Below are positions 43,176-55,850 of a stretch of 64,000 nt of DNA, in pieces. Each line of letters starts with the position of its first letter. Positions within the stretch are counted from its first letter, which is position 1. Below the pieces are notes generated by a model. It saw nothing but the letters and a program-made list of their open reading frames with translations, did not search any database and had not been told where the DNA came from. Source of the stretch: Dendrobium chrysotoxum (taxonomy: Eukaryota; Streptophyta; Magnoliopsida; Asparagales; Orchidaceae). The stretch is from the NCBI GenBank assembly GCA_019925795.1, contig CM034304.1, positions 9,487,471 to 9,551,470 on the forward strand. Reading direction: 5' to 3'. A program made the translations under genes and the position numbers.

Positions 43176-45910
43176 CTAAGCACTTATATCAATAACACTA
43201 AGTCTAGTTCTATAAGTGCTAAATGTATCATTATTTAGGGGTTTGGTAAAAATGTCAGTTAGTTATTTTTCAATATCTATATGCTATAATTCTACATCTC
43301 CCTTAGCCACATGATCCTAATATGTGTTATCTAATGTCAATATGTTTTGTGCAAGAATTTTGGATAGTATTTTTATTGATGTAGATCATACTCTTGTTAT
43401 CACACATGATAGGGATGGTTTTTATGGATAGTCCAAAATCGAGAAGCTATTGCCTTAGCGAAAGGACTTGGGCAAAACAACTTCATACAACTACATATTC
43501 ATCTTCTATGGTGGACAAGGTTATAAAATTATGCTTTCGATTAGACCAAGAAATTAAACATTGTCCATTGAATTAGCAAGTCTTGAGGTTCTCTTCCTAT
43601 CAACTCTACATCCAACAAAATTTGAATTTAAGCATCCAACTAAGTCAATGGTCAAGTTATTCTTAGGATGCCAGATACCTAAATTTTGAGTGTTATTAGA
43701 CCTTAAGATTCTTCTGATTACATCCATATGAGATTCCTTAGGGTCAGCTTAAAATATATCATAAATACTAAATATAATATCAGGCCTACTCACCGTTAAG
43801 TAAAGGAACTTAAAATCTCTCTAAATTTTGTTTGGTCAATTGATTCACCATCCTAATCGTTATCTAATTAAGTGGCCAAGCTCATCGGTGTAATCATACT
43901 TTCGTAAAATTCCATATCAAATTTCCTTACAATTTCCTTAACATATTTTGTTTGACTTAAGAAGGTTCCATCCTCTTTTAGCTTAACACAAAATCGAAGA
44001 AAATAGTTTAACTCACCCATCATACTCATCTTAATTTCAATACTCATAGTGGAAGAAAATTCTTTGCATAAATTGTCATTTATGGATCCAAAAAGAATAT
44101 CATCCACATAAATTTAAACTAGGAGTATATCATCTCAAATTTTATTCATAAATTTGGGGTCCCCTTAACAAAGGATTTTTCTTTAATTTTTTTTTTTAAG
44201 TTTTCCATACCATGCCCTAAGTGCTTTCTTAAGTTCGTACAATGCTTTCTTAAATTTTTGTACTAAAACTCCATTTTATGAAGCAATAAAAATGCCATCC
44301 CAAATGAAGCCTTAATCAATGTACTATGAGGTCTCCTCAAAATCTATCCCTTCTATTTGGTTATACCCCTTAGCTACCAATGTAGCCTTATTTTTAATAA
44401 CTAATCCAGAGTGGTTCAACTTTTTGTTGAAAACTTATTTAGTTCCAACAACCCTCTGATCAGTAGGTCTATTTACTAATTCTCATACATCATTCCTAAT
44501 AAGTTGGTTTACCTCTTCTTGTATTGTAATAGTCCAAAATTCATCTCATAAGGAATATTCTATACTAGTATGATCTATCATAAAGATAAAGGCTATGTGG
44601 ATAACTTCTTTTCTAAGACCAAGCATCACTCAAACTCCTACGATTGGTTTCCTAAGAAAAGTTCTCTAGGGTGACTAGATAAATATCTCCATTCCCTAGG
44701 CAATGAATCCTAAACAACTTGTTCATCCTCTAATTTGACAATCTCAACTCTATGGGTTATCTCTTCATCTTCTTTATAAATAATTTTAATTTTAGAAAAC
44801 CTAACTGATTCATATTATAAAACATGTGTGGACTTTTCATTAACTAAGTTTCTTTTATTAAATATTTTGTAACCTTGCCTACTGAGGAATATCCTAAAAA
44901 TAATACTTCATCCGCCTTCACATTGATTTTTCGTAAATAAGGTTTTTTATTATTTAAAATGAAACATTTACATCTAAATGCATGTAGATCAGACAAGTTT
45001 TGTGTTCTACCCTTAAGCAATTCATATTATACATTTATCAACTTTGATCTTATGTTTACTCGATTAGGAATATAGTATGCAGTATTCACAACCTCTACTA
45101 AAAATATTTAGGTAGACTATACTCACTATGCATTGCCCAAGTAGCCTCCAAAAAATGTCATCTTCTTCTTTTTGGCTACTCCGTTTTGTTGTGGGATTCT
45201 AGTGGATGAAAAATTTTGCTTATCATAGAATCTTGACAAAATAATTCAAATTTTTTGTTTTCAAATTCACCTTTGGGATCACTATGAATTATTGAAATTA
45301 AATATCCTATTTTTTCCTAAATTCAAATTAAAAAAGTTCCATGTTCTTCAAATGATTCATTTTTATTTGCTAAGAATTTAACTCAAGTGTACTAAAGTAA
45401 TTATCAATAATCACAAATCGAAATGACTTCCCGCAAAAACTTGTTGTACTAATAAGTCCAAATAAATCCATGTAAAGTATTTCAAAAGGTCTAATGGTTA
45501 CTACATGCTTAATGGAATGGAAAGAAGATTTGGTTTGCTTCCATAATTAACATGCATTACAAAGATGTTCTTTGAAAAAAATCTAACTTAGAAATGCCTC
45601 ATAGCAAAGCTAATTGAGTGATTTTCCTAAGATTGCGCATGCTATTATGTCATTGTCTCCTATGCCACAACCATGATTCATCAACAATTGTCTTTAAACA
45701 ACAAACATCACTTGACTTATCAAGGTTGTTTAAGTCAATCATGTAAATATTATTAATTCTTAATCTTTATAAAATAGTTTCGCCATTTAGTATAAGTAAG
45801 CATTTTATAGAATTTTTTTTTATATATTGAATCCTTTATACATAGCTGACTAATACTTAAAAGATTGTGTTTTAAATCGTCTAATAATAAATATTTTCAA
45901 TGTAAAATTT
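43176..45910 (-). pseudogene. Element E pol (integrase, RT, RNase H)
   Basis: Much decayed. The pre-integrase block ESWLWHRR is near 45,670, followed by HSDPKGEFENK (about 45,280) and LEATWAMHSEYSLPKYF (about 45,150-45,100). RT shows YVDDILFGS (about 44,115-44,090) with an intact YVDD, MSMMGELNYFLRF (about 44,030) and TPMS (about 43,885). RNase H ends SVIDISA with stop at 43,176-43,178. The protease active site is absent: an internal deletion near 45,910 joins the gag tail to the sequence after the protease core. Confidence 0.8.
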
Positions 45911-46659
45911 ATGAGCTTTACCCTTCTCCTTAGTTGGGTAACTCTTGATATTGGGGCGTCCAAATCAGATATGACCTAGATTTTTTCATTCATAGTAAAC
46001 AACATTATTAGAAAAATAATTTGACTTTGTGTTCTTACCTTGTTGTTTGTCAAGGTGGCACTTCTACTTGTGTTTCATAAATCATTTAAATTGTCTAATC
46101 ATTAGTGCTATGCCTTTTTTTCATTTGAATTAGCCTTGTTACTATCCATATCATCATCTTTGAGTGCTATTGCTTCACCCTTTTTTATTCACCTGCATCT
46201 GAATGTCTTTGACTCACCTATTACTAGTAATCAATCAAGGAGCCAAGTAGATTATTAATAGAATACACATTTAAATCTTTTGATTAAAAAATTATAATAA
46301 CTTTTACTTCCCAAGACTCATATAAATAATAAAAAATCTTGTTTACTTTTTTAGCATTTGATATTTCTTCCCCTAAAGCTTGGTGAGAAGTAATAATTTT
46401 TGTGAACTTAGTGTACATGTGAAAAATTGATTAACTGGGATGCATGCAAAAAAGTTTGTGTTCGTGCAATAATAAATTCATTAATTGGTCTTTTATGATT
46501 TTTTCACTTTATTAGTTCTTTTATGAGTTATGCAATGTCTATCCCATATCTCTTTACCAGTAGTTCAAGTTGAAACACGCAAATAGTCCTCAGATAAAAA
46601 AAGTGGAGGTTGGGTGAAGAATACTCTTCCAAAGTGTTATAATTAGCAAAGTGTGCCAT
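45911..46659 (-). pseudogene. Element E gag (shortened)
   Basis: ATG at 46,659 (MAHFANYNTLEEYSS) opens the gene. IRQFK, a ruined zinc knuckle (YYE-KNLGHI near 45,990) and TKEKGKAHK follow. The coiled coil and second knuckle seen in A and D are missing because of the deletion near 45,910. Many stops. Confidence 0.75.
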
Positions 46660-46702
46660 GTGGATTAACACAAGGTGTTTAAACCTGAACAGTCAGAATC
46701 CT

Positions 46703-46714
46703 GCCCTAATACCA
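46703..46714 (-). promoter_or_regulatory. Element E primer-binding site
   Basis: TGGTATTAGGGC on the minus strand differs at two positions from the usual PBS and lies two bases after the LTR end. Confidence 0.82.
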
Positions 46715-46716
46715 CT

Positions 46717-47700
46717 TAAAAGTGATTATGGCACACTAAGGGGGGGGGGGGGGGGGGGGGGGACGGAGTGAATTGGTCTTTTAAAAAATATTTTGCTTAA
46801 AATTAAAATGTTATTTGCCAAAGTATTTAAGAAAATAAAAGGTTTAAATGAAACCAAAAGTAAATAAGATTTCTTTTTGTGTTTATAAACCTTTAGCAAA
46901 TAATTTATTTTTTATCTTTAATTTCCAAGACAAAATCTTGAACCAGAGATTTATCACCTAAAAATTATTTCACCAAGATAATGAAATATAAGATTAAGAA
47001 ATCATCCATAAAGATAACCAAAAGTAAATATGAGTGCAAAAAATAAATTGCAAGAATGTAAAGAGTATGAAAACAAAATTTATAATGGTTTTGTCAAAAT
47101 CGACTTATGTCCACTCCCCAAACATTCTCCTCTTTGTGTATTGCACTAAGTGTGACTCTCATCTTTAGCACACAGTTAGGTGAAGAAGCCCTTCTCCCTT
47201 GAATAGATTGAGAATGATTTTTATAAACTCTAAAGATTCTCCCTCTTTCTCCCTCCTAGCCCAACAAAAATGCCATCCCTCCTATAGATCTTTGCTTTGA
47301 AAAAGATGTTAATCCCTCCTTTCTCCTCCAAGCTTGGTAGAAATGCCCACCCTCCATTAGCTCCATACTCTGACAGAGATGCTGATCCCTCCTTGCACCA
47401 TCCGACCTGGTGGTGATGCTATTCCCAACTTTTGCCTCCGGGCCCAATAGAGATGCCAGTCCTTAGCCTCCTTAATTACTAAGACTTTAACACCAAAGTA
47501 TGTTCTTCGTAGAGCTCCTCTCTAAGAACTCCACCAAAACACAAAAGTAAGACCCAAGATGCTGACTAACCAAAGAAACCATATGTATCCCCTCATACCC
47601 TTGACTTTTGCAAAATAATCTCCCTGTCTCAACCTCACCTACTCTCTCTCCCATATGTCATAGACACTCTCTAAGCTCTCTCCCAAGAAGAAAATGTCTC
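46717..47700 (-). repeat. Element E 5' LTR, inner part only
   Basis: It aligns with the 3' LTR of E (27,550-28,385) and includes the LTR end lost there. A 23-G run at 46,740-46,762 sits at the U5 C-tract site. The match stops at about 47,700, so U3 and the promoter are missing. ORFs in it are artefacts. Confidence 0.78.
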
Positions 47701-47904
47701 TTACTACTAGTTGGTGCTACATATGCGATGGAGCACAGTTATATGTACATGAAACATGCTTAGGTTTTCTTTGATATAAATGTGCCGACAAAATAATGCA
47801 AGTGCATGTCAATCAAGAAATAAAAGTGATATGAGAGAGTGTTAATCCCTCTAGCAAGTGTTATGTTACAATATAAATGTTCTAGTACTATCTATTTGAG
47901 CTAC
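47701..47904. other. Unassigned gap between E and LINE G
   Basis: About 200 bases with no recognised feature. The end 'tctatttgagctaca' directly precedes the T-rich end of LINE G and would be the place to look for a target duplication. Confidence 0.4.
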
Positions 47905-49930
47905 ATTTTTTTATTTTTAGTTGAAATTCACCAGAGGGGCCTACATTTTAATATTACAAAAAAGAGTACAAGTCCTTAAGGGGACCTCAAGCTCTCTACT
48001 GCTCCAAAGAGCTACCAAAAAATCAAAAGAAGACCTAAGAGCCGAAATTCCCCACTAAGCAAGAACACAAGGAAGCCTAATAACATTCTAAAAAACCAAT
48101 AGGGAAGGGAGAAAAGTATCCATTAAGCTCTGCCTTTCCCACTAAAAAAGTGCCCTGCAAAAAATAAGAACAAGTCTCCAAAAACCTGTAAACAAGGCCT
48201 GCAAGGACACTGAATAAAATAATTAAAAGTGATGAAAAAGAGAGAGCATAATATGTAAAAACACTAATAAAATAATACAATCTGTAGCATAATAAAAGGT
48301 TATTAAAATTAATAATAAAATAAAAAAATGATATTAAGGATAGCCCTGCACTTGGCAAAATTGAAACTGAACAATAACAACAACAGAGTTAAAAAACTAT
48401 CAAAGATCAGACCCCCACAGTTATAGTTAACACCCCGATATCACCAACACCACCAACAGGATAGCACTGCCAAACTTAATCTAGGATAAATAAGAAGTCA
48501 AGAGAGAAGATAAAGCAAAAACTATTTAAGCAAAACACTATACCCCAGGAGCAGCCAAAGATATACCCCAACCACGAAATACTAAATGCACAATTTTAGA
48601 AAGTATGATGAATATAACAGCCACTATTGAAGACAATCCAAGACAGATCATTTCAGATAGCTAACAATAATAAAAAAAAAGTTCCATTGGGTAGAGATAG
48701 CAATAAGAACTAGCTGAAAAGCACACTTATTAGAAGGGTCCTCTGCAATCAGACAACCATAATGTAGATGATGAACACGCCACCATAAATTAACCAAACA
48801 GACCAACCAATGAAAGACCACATCCAGCCTACAGAGAATACAGGTAAAAATCCACAACAGATAAACTAGGATAAAAGATAGGCTAATAGAGCTCAAGAAG
48901 AAGCAACGATAGCAGTCATCAATTTGATAACCCCAATGCCACTCAATCCTACACCAAGACAAACACAAGAAAATGCAAAGAGTAGGACTAAATGAAAACA
49001 AATACTGAGAAAGGAACCATAGAATCACACAACCACTAACAGGAGATTTCCAGTCACTAGAACCACCCTAGCAAAAGGATGTAGCCCACAACAGCAACAA
49101 AAGCCACCAGCAATCCCCCTAAAAATTCCAAACAACCTTACTAACAACCAGCTTTGGAACACACAGAATAATAGGAAACCCCAAATATCAAAAGTACTAA
49201 ACACTACAGCCAAGCAAGGGAGGAGCTCCAGTAACCTAAATTCCCTAAGATAGGACAAATCTAACACAACAATAAAACCATAATGGTGATCACAGATAAA
49301 ACCCCCAACAATCCTCCCAAAGAGGCCAGCAGACATAAACCCCAGACAGCACCAGGACACACTACACCTAGGATTAAAAGAGCACCAAATAGGAAAAAAA
49401 TTAGTATACCAAATGCTGCAATCACATCTCAAGCCCATCAGCACAACACAGATAAAAATGTTGTGATGATGTAAAGAACTAAAGCAGATAGAGGACAACA
49501 CCAGTAAAACCAACGATTGAAAATAATCAGAAGAAACCCTGACCCAAAACCAGTAAGAGACAGTGAAAGTAGCAGAAACCAAACACCACAGCAAAAACAA
49601 CCAACCCAGCCAAAAAAATAAGTAGACCAAAGGAAAAGCCCTGATGAAGGCTAAATTTTGATATATGGAAGCCCCATTTTATCCAAACTAATAATGCCTT
49701 TAAGTAACATAGGAAAGTTAGAATTAGAGAAATCGGTAAGACAGTCCAACGTACATCCCAGATTAGCTAACTAGTCGGCACAAGAAATACCTTCCCTATG
49801 AACATGAGAAATAAAAAAGTTAACAAACATCAACATTTGATTGATTTCTCTAATAAGGTAAAAATGATCTAGATTGCAAACTCTATTCTTTAGTTTCATA
49901 AGGTAATGAATAGTAGAAATGGCATCCACT
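47905..49930 (-). other. LINE G 3' untranslated region
   Basis: About 2 kb follow the RNase H domain. On the minus strand it is T/G-rich and nearly stop-free for about 1 kb (49,630-48,648), giving very hydrophobic Trp/Phe/Cys-rich readings without ATG starts. The similar place in H also reads this way. This is more likely composition than a gene. Confidence 0.55.
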
Positions 49931-50220
49931 TCAATCTAAATATTGGTAATACCAAGCGAGAAGCATAATTTTAACCTATAAAGAATAGCAGAAAGCTCAG
50001 CTCTAACCCCATAGCACTTCTCCAATGGGCCAGCAAAAGCCATAATCATGTTACCATTATCATCCCTGATAATGCCACCACACCCAAAAGCATCATTTTT
50101 AATAGAACCATCCACATTAAGCTTAAAAGTATTAAGAGGTGGTTTGGTCCAATACACCTGATTATGATCCTCCAAAAAGCAGCTAGTCAATAATTCCTGA
50201 AATTATTAGAGGTCACAAGA
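49931..50220 (-). pseudogene. LINE G ORF2, RNase H domain
   Basis: The 84-codon run 50,190-49,936 has FKLNVDGSIK, CGGIIRDDNGNMI, RAELSAILYRL and SLGITNI. It fits the RNase H that ends many plant L1 ORF2 proteins. A stop follows; remnants of the C-terminal part continue to about 49,680 (KMGLPYIK). Confidence 0.85.
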
Positions 50221-51300
50221 TTGGCAGTGAAAAGCTTAAAAACTTTGTCCTTGACATTTTGAATAATATGATTGTCATCCATGCGAATATTATTAAACAC
50301 AGAATTATTTCTAGCAATCCACAAATACCACAAAATCAAAGAAGGAATAACATTTTTTTATGCCCTTTAGAATTGATGAACCAAGAGCCAAGCAAAGTAT
50401 TTATAGACATATTAGCATTAACAAAATTTAAATTGAATATGTCTTCAAAATAATACCAAATTTTAATAGCAATCGGACCAGAGATAAAAACATGATGCAT
50501 GTTTTCCACATGAAAGCAACATTGGTACTTAGAAGTAATAATAAAGCCTTTTTTCTTCAAATTGTCATCAGTAGGGATATAATTTTGCATAAGTCTCCAC
50601 ATAAAAATAGAATTGGTCATAGGGATACTTTTGTGCCAAATCATAGAAAACACCTTTTTAATACATTTCTTTTCCATAAACATATGCCACACATCCATTA
50701 AACTAAACATGCCATTATGAAACAAATTATTTAATAACAAATCTTCAGAATCAATATTAATGGAAAGGTTGAGAATTTTGAAAATAACATCTCCATTAAG
50801 AGTATCAGCTAGTTTAATGTAGTCCCAAGTGTTATCAATGATAAAAGAGTTCACTTTAGTAGCGGTAGTGGAGAAAGAATTGAAAATGGAATTAATGGAC
50901 TTACCTCCAAGCCACTAATCTTGCCAGAAGAAGATATTTTCTCTACCAAGCTCCCATTTAACATGAAGTTCAGCATTCTACTTAATGTTGCAAAGTCTTT
51001 TCCACACTCTGGAGTCACCAAATTTATAACAACACATAGAAGGATGCTTATCGACACAATACTTATCAATCATAAAGTTGGACCAAAGAGGAAGTTTAGA
51101 ATGGAAGTTGAACCACAATTTAAAGTAAAATGCATACGAAAGATCAATCATATTTTTAAAACCCAACACCCCTTCATTAAGTACCCCACAACACTTGGTC
51201 CAAGAGGACCAAATAACTTTAGAGTTCACATTAGAGCCATGCCATAAGAACTTATTGATTAATTTCTCACTTTTATTACAAACAGTAAGTGTAGGTTATA
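50221..51300 (-). pseudogene. LINE G ORF2, zinc domain and connection (zf-RVT)
   Basis: MIWHKSIPMTNSIFMWRLMQNYIPTDDNL (within 50,854-50,336) and CCFHVENMHHVF are typical of the RT-associated zinc-binding region. Upstream, 51,229-50,978 reads SSWTKCCGVLNEGVLGFKNM and WFNFHSKLPLWSNFM, matching H. Frameshifts separate the two. Confidence 0.82.
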
Positions 51301-52680
51301 GGGTTTGAAAGGAATAAACTGATAAAGAACATAAAATGCTTTTGATAAGAGTTAATCTACCCCCAAAACTAAGGAAATTAGAGTCCAAGAGAGGAGTCTC
51401 TTCTGCATAGAAGTAATAAGATCATCAAAGAGAAAAGTTTTCTTTCTGCCCTTGTAGAGAGGGACCCCTAAATACTTAATAGGTAAAGAACCTTGAGCAA
51501 AGCCGGTATTATGCTTATTAGTGATAATGAAATTATTGGAAACCTTGTTAGAAATAATAAAGCAGCTTTTATTTTTATTGACAAAAGGCCACTACACTTT
51601 TCAAACATATTTAAAAACCTCATAAGTTTATTAACCCGATTAATAGAAGCATTAGAGAAAATAATAACATCATCAGCAAAACATAAATGAGAAATAGGAA
51701 AGCCACCCGTAGTTCTAAAATAATTATTAGGAAAGTTTTCATAAAGGTTAATAAGCCCTCTAAACAAATACTCCATGGCAATAATAAATAGGGCACAAGA
51801 GATAAGATCACCTTGTCTCAACCCATGAGAGGACTTAAAAAAACCATTACTTTTTCCATTAATAATAACAGAGAATTAGGAATTTTTAATAGACTGTTTA
51901 ATAAGGTGAACAAAAAAAGAATTGTAACCAAATGAGTGCAAGATGTGATAAAGAAAATCCTAACTAATATGATCATAAGCTTTGGAAATATCCAATTTGA
52001 AAATAATGTTACCACTAGGCACCTTAACATCCAAATCATTCAAAATTTCTTGAGCTAATAAAATGTTATCTGGAATAGATCTCCCTTTAACAAACCAGTT
52101 TGATTAGGATAAATGATTTTTGGAAGCAAAGGAGCAAGGAGATTCAAAAGCATTTTAGAAATCACTTTACTAAAAAAAAGTACAAAGACTGATAGGTTTA
52201 AATTCATTCCAACAAGAAGCCCCATTCTTTTTAGGAATAAGCATAATAGAAGAGGTAGAAAAAAATTGGGCATATGGTTACCAGTAAAGAAATCTAAAAT
52301 AACATTAAAAATATCAAAAATCACAATGTCCCAAGCCTTTTGAAAAAACTTAGTCGTGTAACCATGAGGACCAGCAACAGAGTCAAAAATCAAATAAAAA
52401 ATCATTTTCTTAGTTTCGTCCAAAGTAGGGGGAACAGTAAGAGCCAAATTATCATCCCAGTTAATGATGTTAGGAATAATACTAGGATTATCAATATGGG
52501 CGAGAGTAAAATTATTATTAAACAAATTTTTAAAAAATTCCACGCCAGAGTTGGCAATTTCCCCAGCCTCTTTGGTATATGAACCATCAGCACGAGCAAT
52601 TTTATTAATCTAATTCCTAGCTCTATTCCTTTTAACTAGAGCATGAAATACTTAGTGTTATTATCCCCATCAATCAGATG
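51301..52680 (-). pseudogene. LINE G ORF2, reverse transcriptase
   Basis: RT motifs in order on the minus strand: VPPTLDETKKMIF and SVAGPHGYTTKFF (52,543-52,055), FKLDISKAYDHISQDFLYH (about 51,995), GLRQGDLISCALFIIAMEYL (about 51,825), and GGFPISHLCFADDVIIFS (about 51,700-51,650) with the catalytic FADD intact. Several frameshifts, so no intact enzyme. Confidence 0.88.
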
Positions 52681-52824
52681 CTTAGAAGCCACTTTCTGCT
52701 TCCATTAAGTTTCCTCCTAGTCATGTAAATTACACAAAACACTTTTAGCATGTTAAAGTGCAATAAAATTATCATCAGATGGATGGTTTTATAAAATCTG
52801 CTCCAAAGAGGTAAGTTTCTCTTC
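52681..52824 (-). pseudogene. LINE G ORF2, linker (part 2, continues from 59,057-59,250)
   Basis: The region between endonuclease and RT, directly at the insertion site of LINE F. KVASKHLIDGDNNTKYF corresponds to the 'DGDNNTKFFH' block of plant L1 elements. Confidence 0.75.
52809..52824. repeat. Target-site duplication of LINE F, left copy (16 bp)
   Basis: AGGTAAGTTTCTCTTC recurs exactly at 59,041-59,056. Confidence 0.93.
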
Positions 52825-52882
52825 TTTTTTTTTTTTGATGAAATGCTAGAAGCAATTTTATTAATCAACTAAATACAAAAAA

Positions 52883-53990
52883 CTAAGTGAAAGAAGATCT
52901 AAGAGAATCCTCCTTAACTAAAGAAATAAATAAAGGAGGAACCTCATTATTACCCAAAACGACCCAAAAGAAATCAAAGGAACGAGCATAGTTAGCACAA
53001 AAATCTGCTAACTTATTACTCTTCCTATTCACAGAATGAAATAACACCTGATTAAACCCATCAAGAAAAGAAAAATCCTGACTCTGATAGTGCCCCTTAA
53101 TGACAGACTTTTTATTAAAAATCTCTTGAACCAAATCCATGATATTCTTATTGTCTCCTTCAATAATGATTCCTTTGAAATCATACATCCATTCTTGTAT
53201 GAATCTCTTAGCTGAGAAGATCGTCAAAAGCTCCACCTGTGAAGAGTCACAATGAGTACACTTGATTACAAAAGCACCTAAGAATCTTCCATGATAGTCC
53301 CTAAAAACACCTCCAATACTGCCACTGTAGTTACAACTTAAAGAAGCATCAACATTGAGTTTAATCCATTCGGGTGGAGGAGGATGCCAATAATGAGACA
53401 GCTCACATAGCTGGTTGGAATCCCCGTAGCCCAAACTTCCTTTGAAGGATGCAGTAGCCATATAAATTGCATTAGTAGCCACCGTTGTAATGCTATCTCC
53501 ATTCTCACCATGAGCCACTTTATTTGTGCTTTTCCAACTCAAAAAGACTACCGAGGAGTAAACATTACCAAGGAATAGGCCATTGCTAGCCAAGTGTTCC
53601 AACCCCAACATACAATCTTCAAAAGATGAGAATGCCGGTAAGCATAGCCCCCAACTCCTAAGCACCGCAAAAACCTGCATCAACTTAACACAATAGACAG
53701 CAACATGATTCACATTTTCCTCAACATTACATCCTCTAGGACACATTGCATTTGTATCCAATCCCCTATACGTCAAAAGCTCATTCGTAGGAATGGTATT
53801 AATGTTTAAGCGCCACCAGAATAAATAAACCCGAGGCCTTAGCTTGAGGTTTCTCCTCCAACCCCCAACCACTTCTTCATTACCATACCCACAAAGCTTA
53901 TGGAAAATAATAGCAGCTAGTGACTTACCAACAAACTTATACATGAGCTCCAATTGATCACCACCCCGATCAGCATCAATAGGAACTAGT
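52883..53990 (-). pseudogene. LINE F ORF2, zinc domain and RNase H (C-terminal)
   Basis: A 356-codon open run (53,953-52,883). RPRVYLFWWRLNINTIPT and CPRGCNVEENVNHVAVYC form the zf-RVT zinc region. IKLNVDASLSCNYSGSIGG, QVELLTIFSAKRF, GIIIEGDNKNIMDLV and NRKSNKLADFCANYA carry the RNase H residues. It ends with a stop at 52,883, only about 46 bases before the poly(A) tail. A frameshift near 54,000 separates it from the RT part. Confidence 0.92.
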
Positions 53991-55250
53991 TTGATTAGAT
54001 CAACCAGCTGCTGGCCGAAGACCTACAACAATCTGGCATCATTCCAAATCCCGTTAGAAATAAAATGGTCTAGCCTATACATATGCTCATCCATATTAAC
54101 CACCAAGGTAGGCCATTTAGAAATTGGTTTATCTAGAATCCAAATATCATTCCAGGTATCAATTGAATCACCCAAAGACACACTCCATCTCAAAACATGT
54201 TGCAAAGTCTTAATCGTAGGTGAGCTTAGCCTTTTATCATGAAGTCTATTTACATCCTTCCCATATTTTGCACGTAACAACCTATACAGGAAAGTATTTG
54301 AATCTGAGATAAGATTCCACGTAAACTTAGCTCGGAGAGGACCCAACTTAGCAACAATTGATTGAACTCCTTGGCCTCCCAAACACCTCGGCCTGCAGAT
54401 AATGTCCCAAGATACATAATGAAGGCCTTTGCTTCCATCTTGCTTATTCCATAAGAAGTCCCTACACATCCTATCCAAAGCATAAAGCACAGCCATTGGA
54501 ACCAGAGAATGAGTCGAGAGAAAAATAGACAAGGAAGAGAACACCGTTTTAGCAAGAAGAATCTTCCCAGCAAGAGAAATAAAATGATTCCCCCACCCAT
54601 TTAAAACTTTTGAAGCTTGTTCCAAAAGATTTCTATAATCTGCAGCTTTCATCCTTCTCAATGACATCTTAATACCAATGTACACCCTTTACCATTTTGA
54701 AGCCCACGAGCTTAGCCAAAGACTTCCTTCTAGAGCTCCTAACCGACCTTCCAAATAGGATGGAAGACTTCTGAATGTTGATCTTCTGACCCGTCCACCT
54801 GCAGTACTCAAGCAAGATCTTCCTAGCTTTCTTAATGTTTTTACAATTTGCTTCCAAAAATAAAAGAATATCATCTGCATATAACAGATACAAAACCATA
54901 TCTGCATTTGTATCCACCTTAACTCCCAAATCATTCCCTCTCTGAGTAATTGCATTTGACAGAAGTTGGGAGCATAGAATGAATAAGTACGGAGACAAGG
55001 GGAACCCTTGCCTAAATCCACTCCTGGCTTCAATCCAAGAAGATCCAACACCATTTATTAATATTGAGAATCTAGGATCAGATACACACTGGAGAAGGAG
55101 CTCAGCAAACTTAATAGGAAAACTGAAATTATCCAACACTTGCCTAAGAGTAGACCATCCCATACTATCGTAGCCTTGCTCCATATCAACCTTTATAGCC
55201 ATCAAGCCTTTCTTAGATTTGGAATATCTATACTTATTAAACACGTCTTG
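53991..55250 (-). pseudogene. LINE F ORF2, reverse transcriptase
   Basis: 55,244-54,669 reads MAIKVDMEQGYDSMGWSTL, GFRQGFPLSPYLFILCSQLL and LYLLYADDILLFLEANC: the first catalytic Asp and YADD are intact. 54,685-54,023 continues with IGIKMSLRRMKAADYRNLL, KILLAKTVFSSLSIFL and the thumb region. Frameshifts near 54,690 and 55,220 break the frame. Confidence 0.92.
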
Positions 55251-55850
55251 AGCAAGATGTGGTCTGAGATAGACCGACCTTTAACAAAGGCCACTTGATC
55301 TTCTGAAACCAACTTAGGTATTATACCAATCAATCTACTTAATAACAACTTGGCTATAGATAAACAAAGGCTGATAGGTCTGTAATTAGAAGGAGACAAA
55401 GGATTTTCAACCTTCGGGATTAGGACCACCAACGTTTCCTTCAAACGAGGATCCATCACACCCGTTCTAAAGAAGTCCTCAATTGCCAACCAAACATCCT
55501 TTCTAATGATACTCCAATAAGTTTTAACAAAAGAGTAAGAAATGCCATCAATACGTGGAGAAATATTAGCCTCCAATTGAGCCACCATCGAATCCAGCTC
55601 TTCTATCTGGAAATCAGCTATGAGTTGATTTCTGTCACCGTCATCCATCACACGAACAGGGACCGGCCATCCCCTCAACTTGCATCTTCTAATCTTCCAT
55701 TTATTCATAAAGAATTCATGAAAGACTCCCTCAATTTGGCCTTGATCTTCCACCAGCTCTCCTTTGCAATCTTTCACCTGGTGAATCCAATTAGTATTTC
55801 TCCTCCCACACAAATGTATGAAAGAATTTGGAATTTGAGTTTCCATCCTC
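55202..55850 (-). pseudogene. LINE F ORF2, linker and RT start
   Basis: 55,846-55,202 reads WIHQVKDCKGELVEDQGQIE, SPRIDGISYSFVKTYWSII, FRTGVMDPRLKETLVVLIPK, NYRPISLCLSIAKLLLSRL and FVKGRSISDHIL, the first RT blocks. A frameshift near 55,840 separates it from the endonuclease part. Confidence 0.9.

Larger units (their letters stand above)
27550..47700 (-). mobile_element. Element E: Sirevirus-like copia element, split by D
   Basis: Minus-strand order from high to low coordinates: 5' LTR (46,717 to about 47,700, truncated), PBS, gag, pol, short spacer with palindromes, env-like ORF start (42,520-41,641), element D, env-like ORF end (29,818-29,604), PPT region, 3' LTR (29,232 to about 27,550, truncated). 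Both LTRs are cut at their outer sides, so no target duplication can be seen. It is the most decayed of the large elements and closest to C. Confidence 0.82.

Noticed and set aside
49025..49630. 201-codon hydrophobic ORF on the minus strand that looked like a membrane protein
   Set aside because: There is no ATG start, it is in the 3' region of a LINE, and its composition explains the lack of stops.
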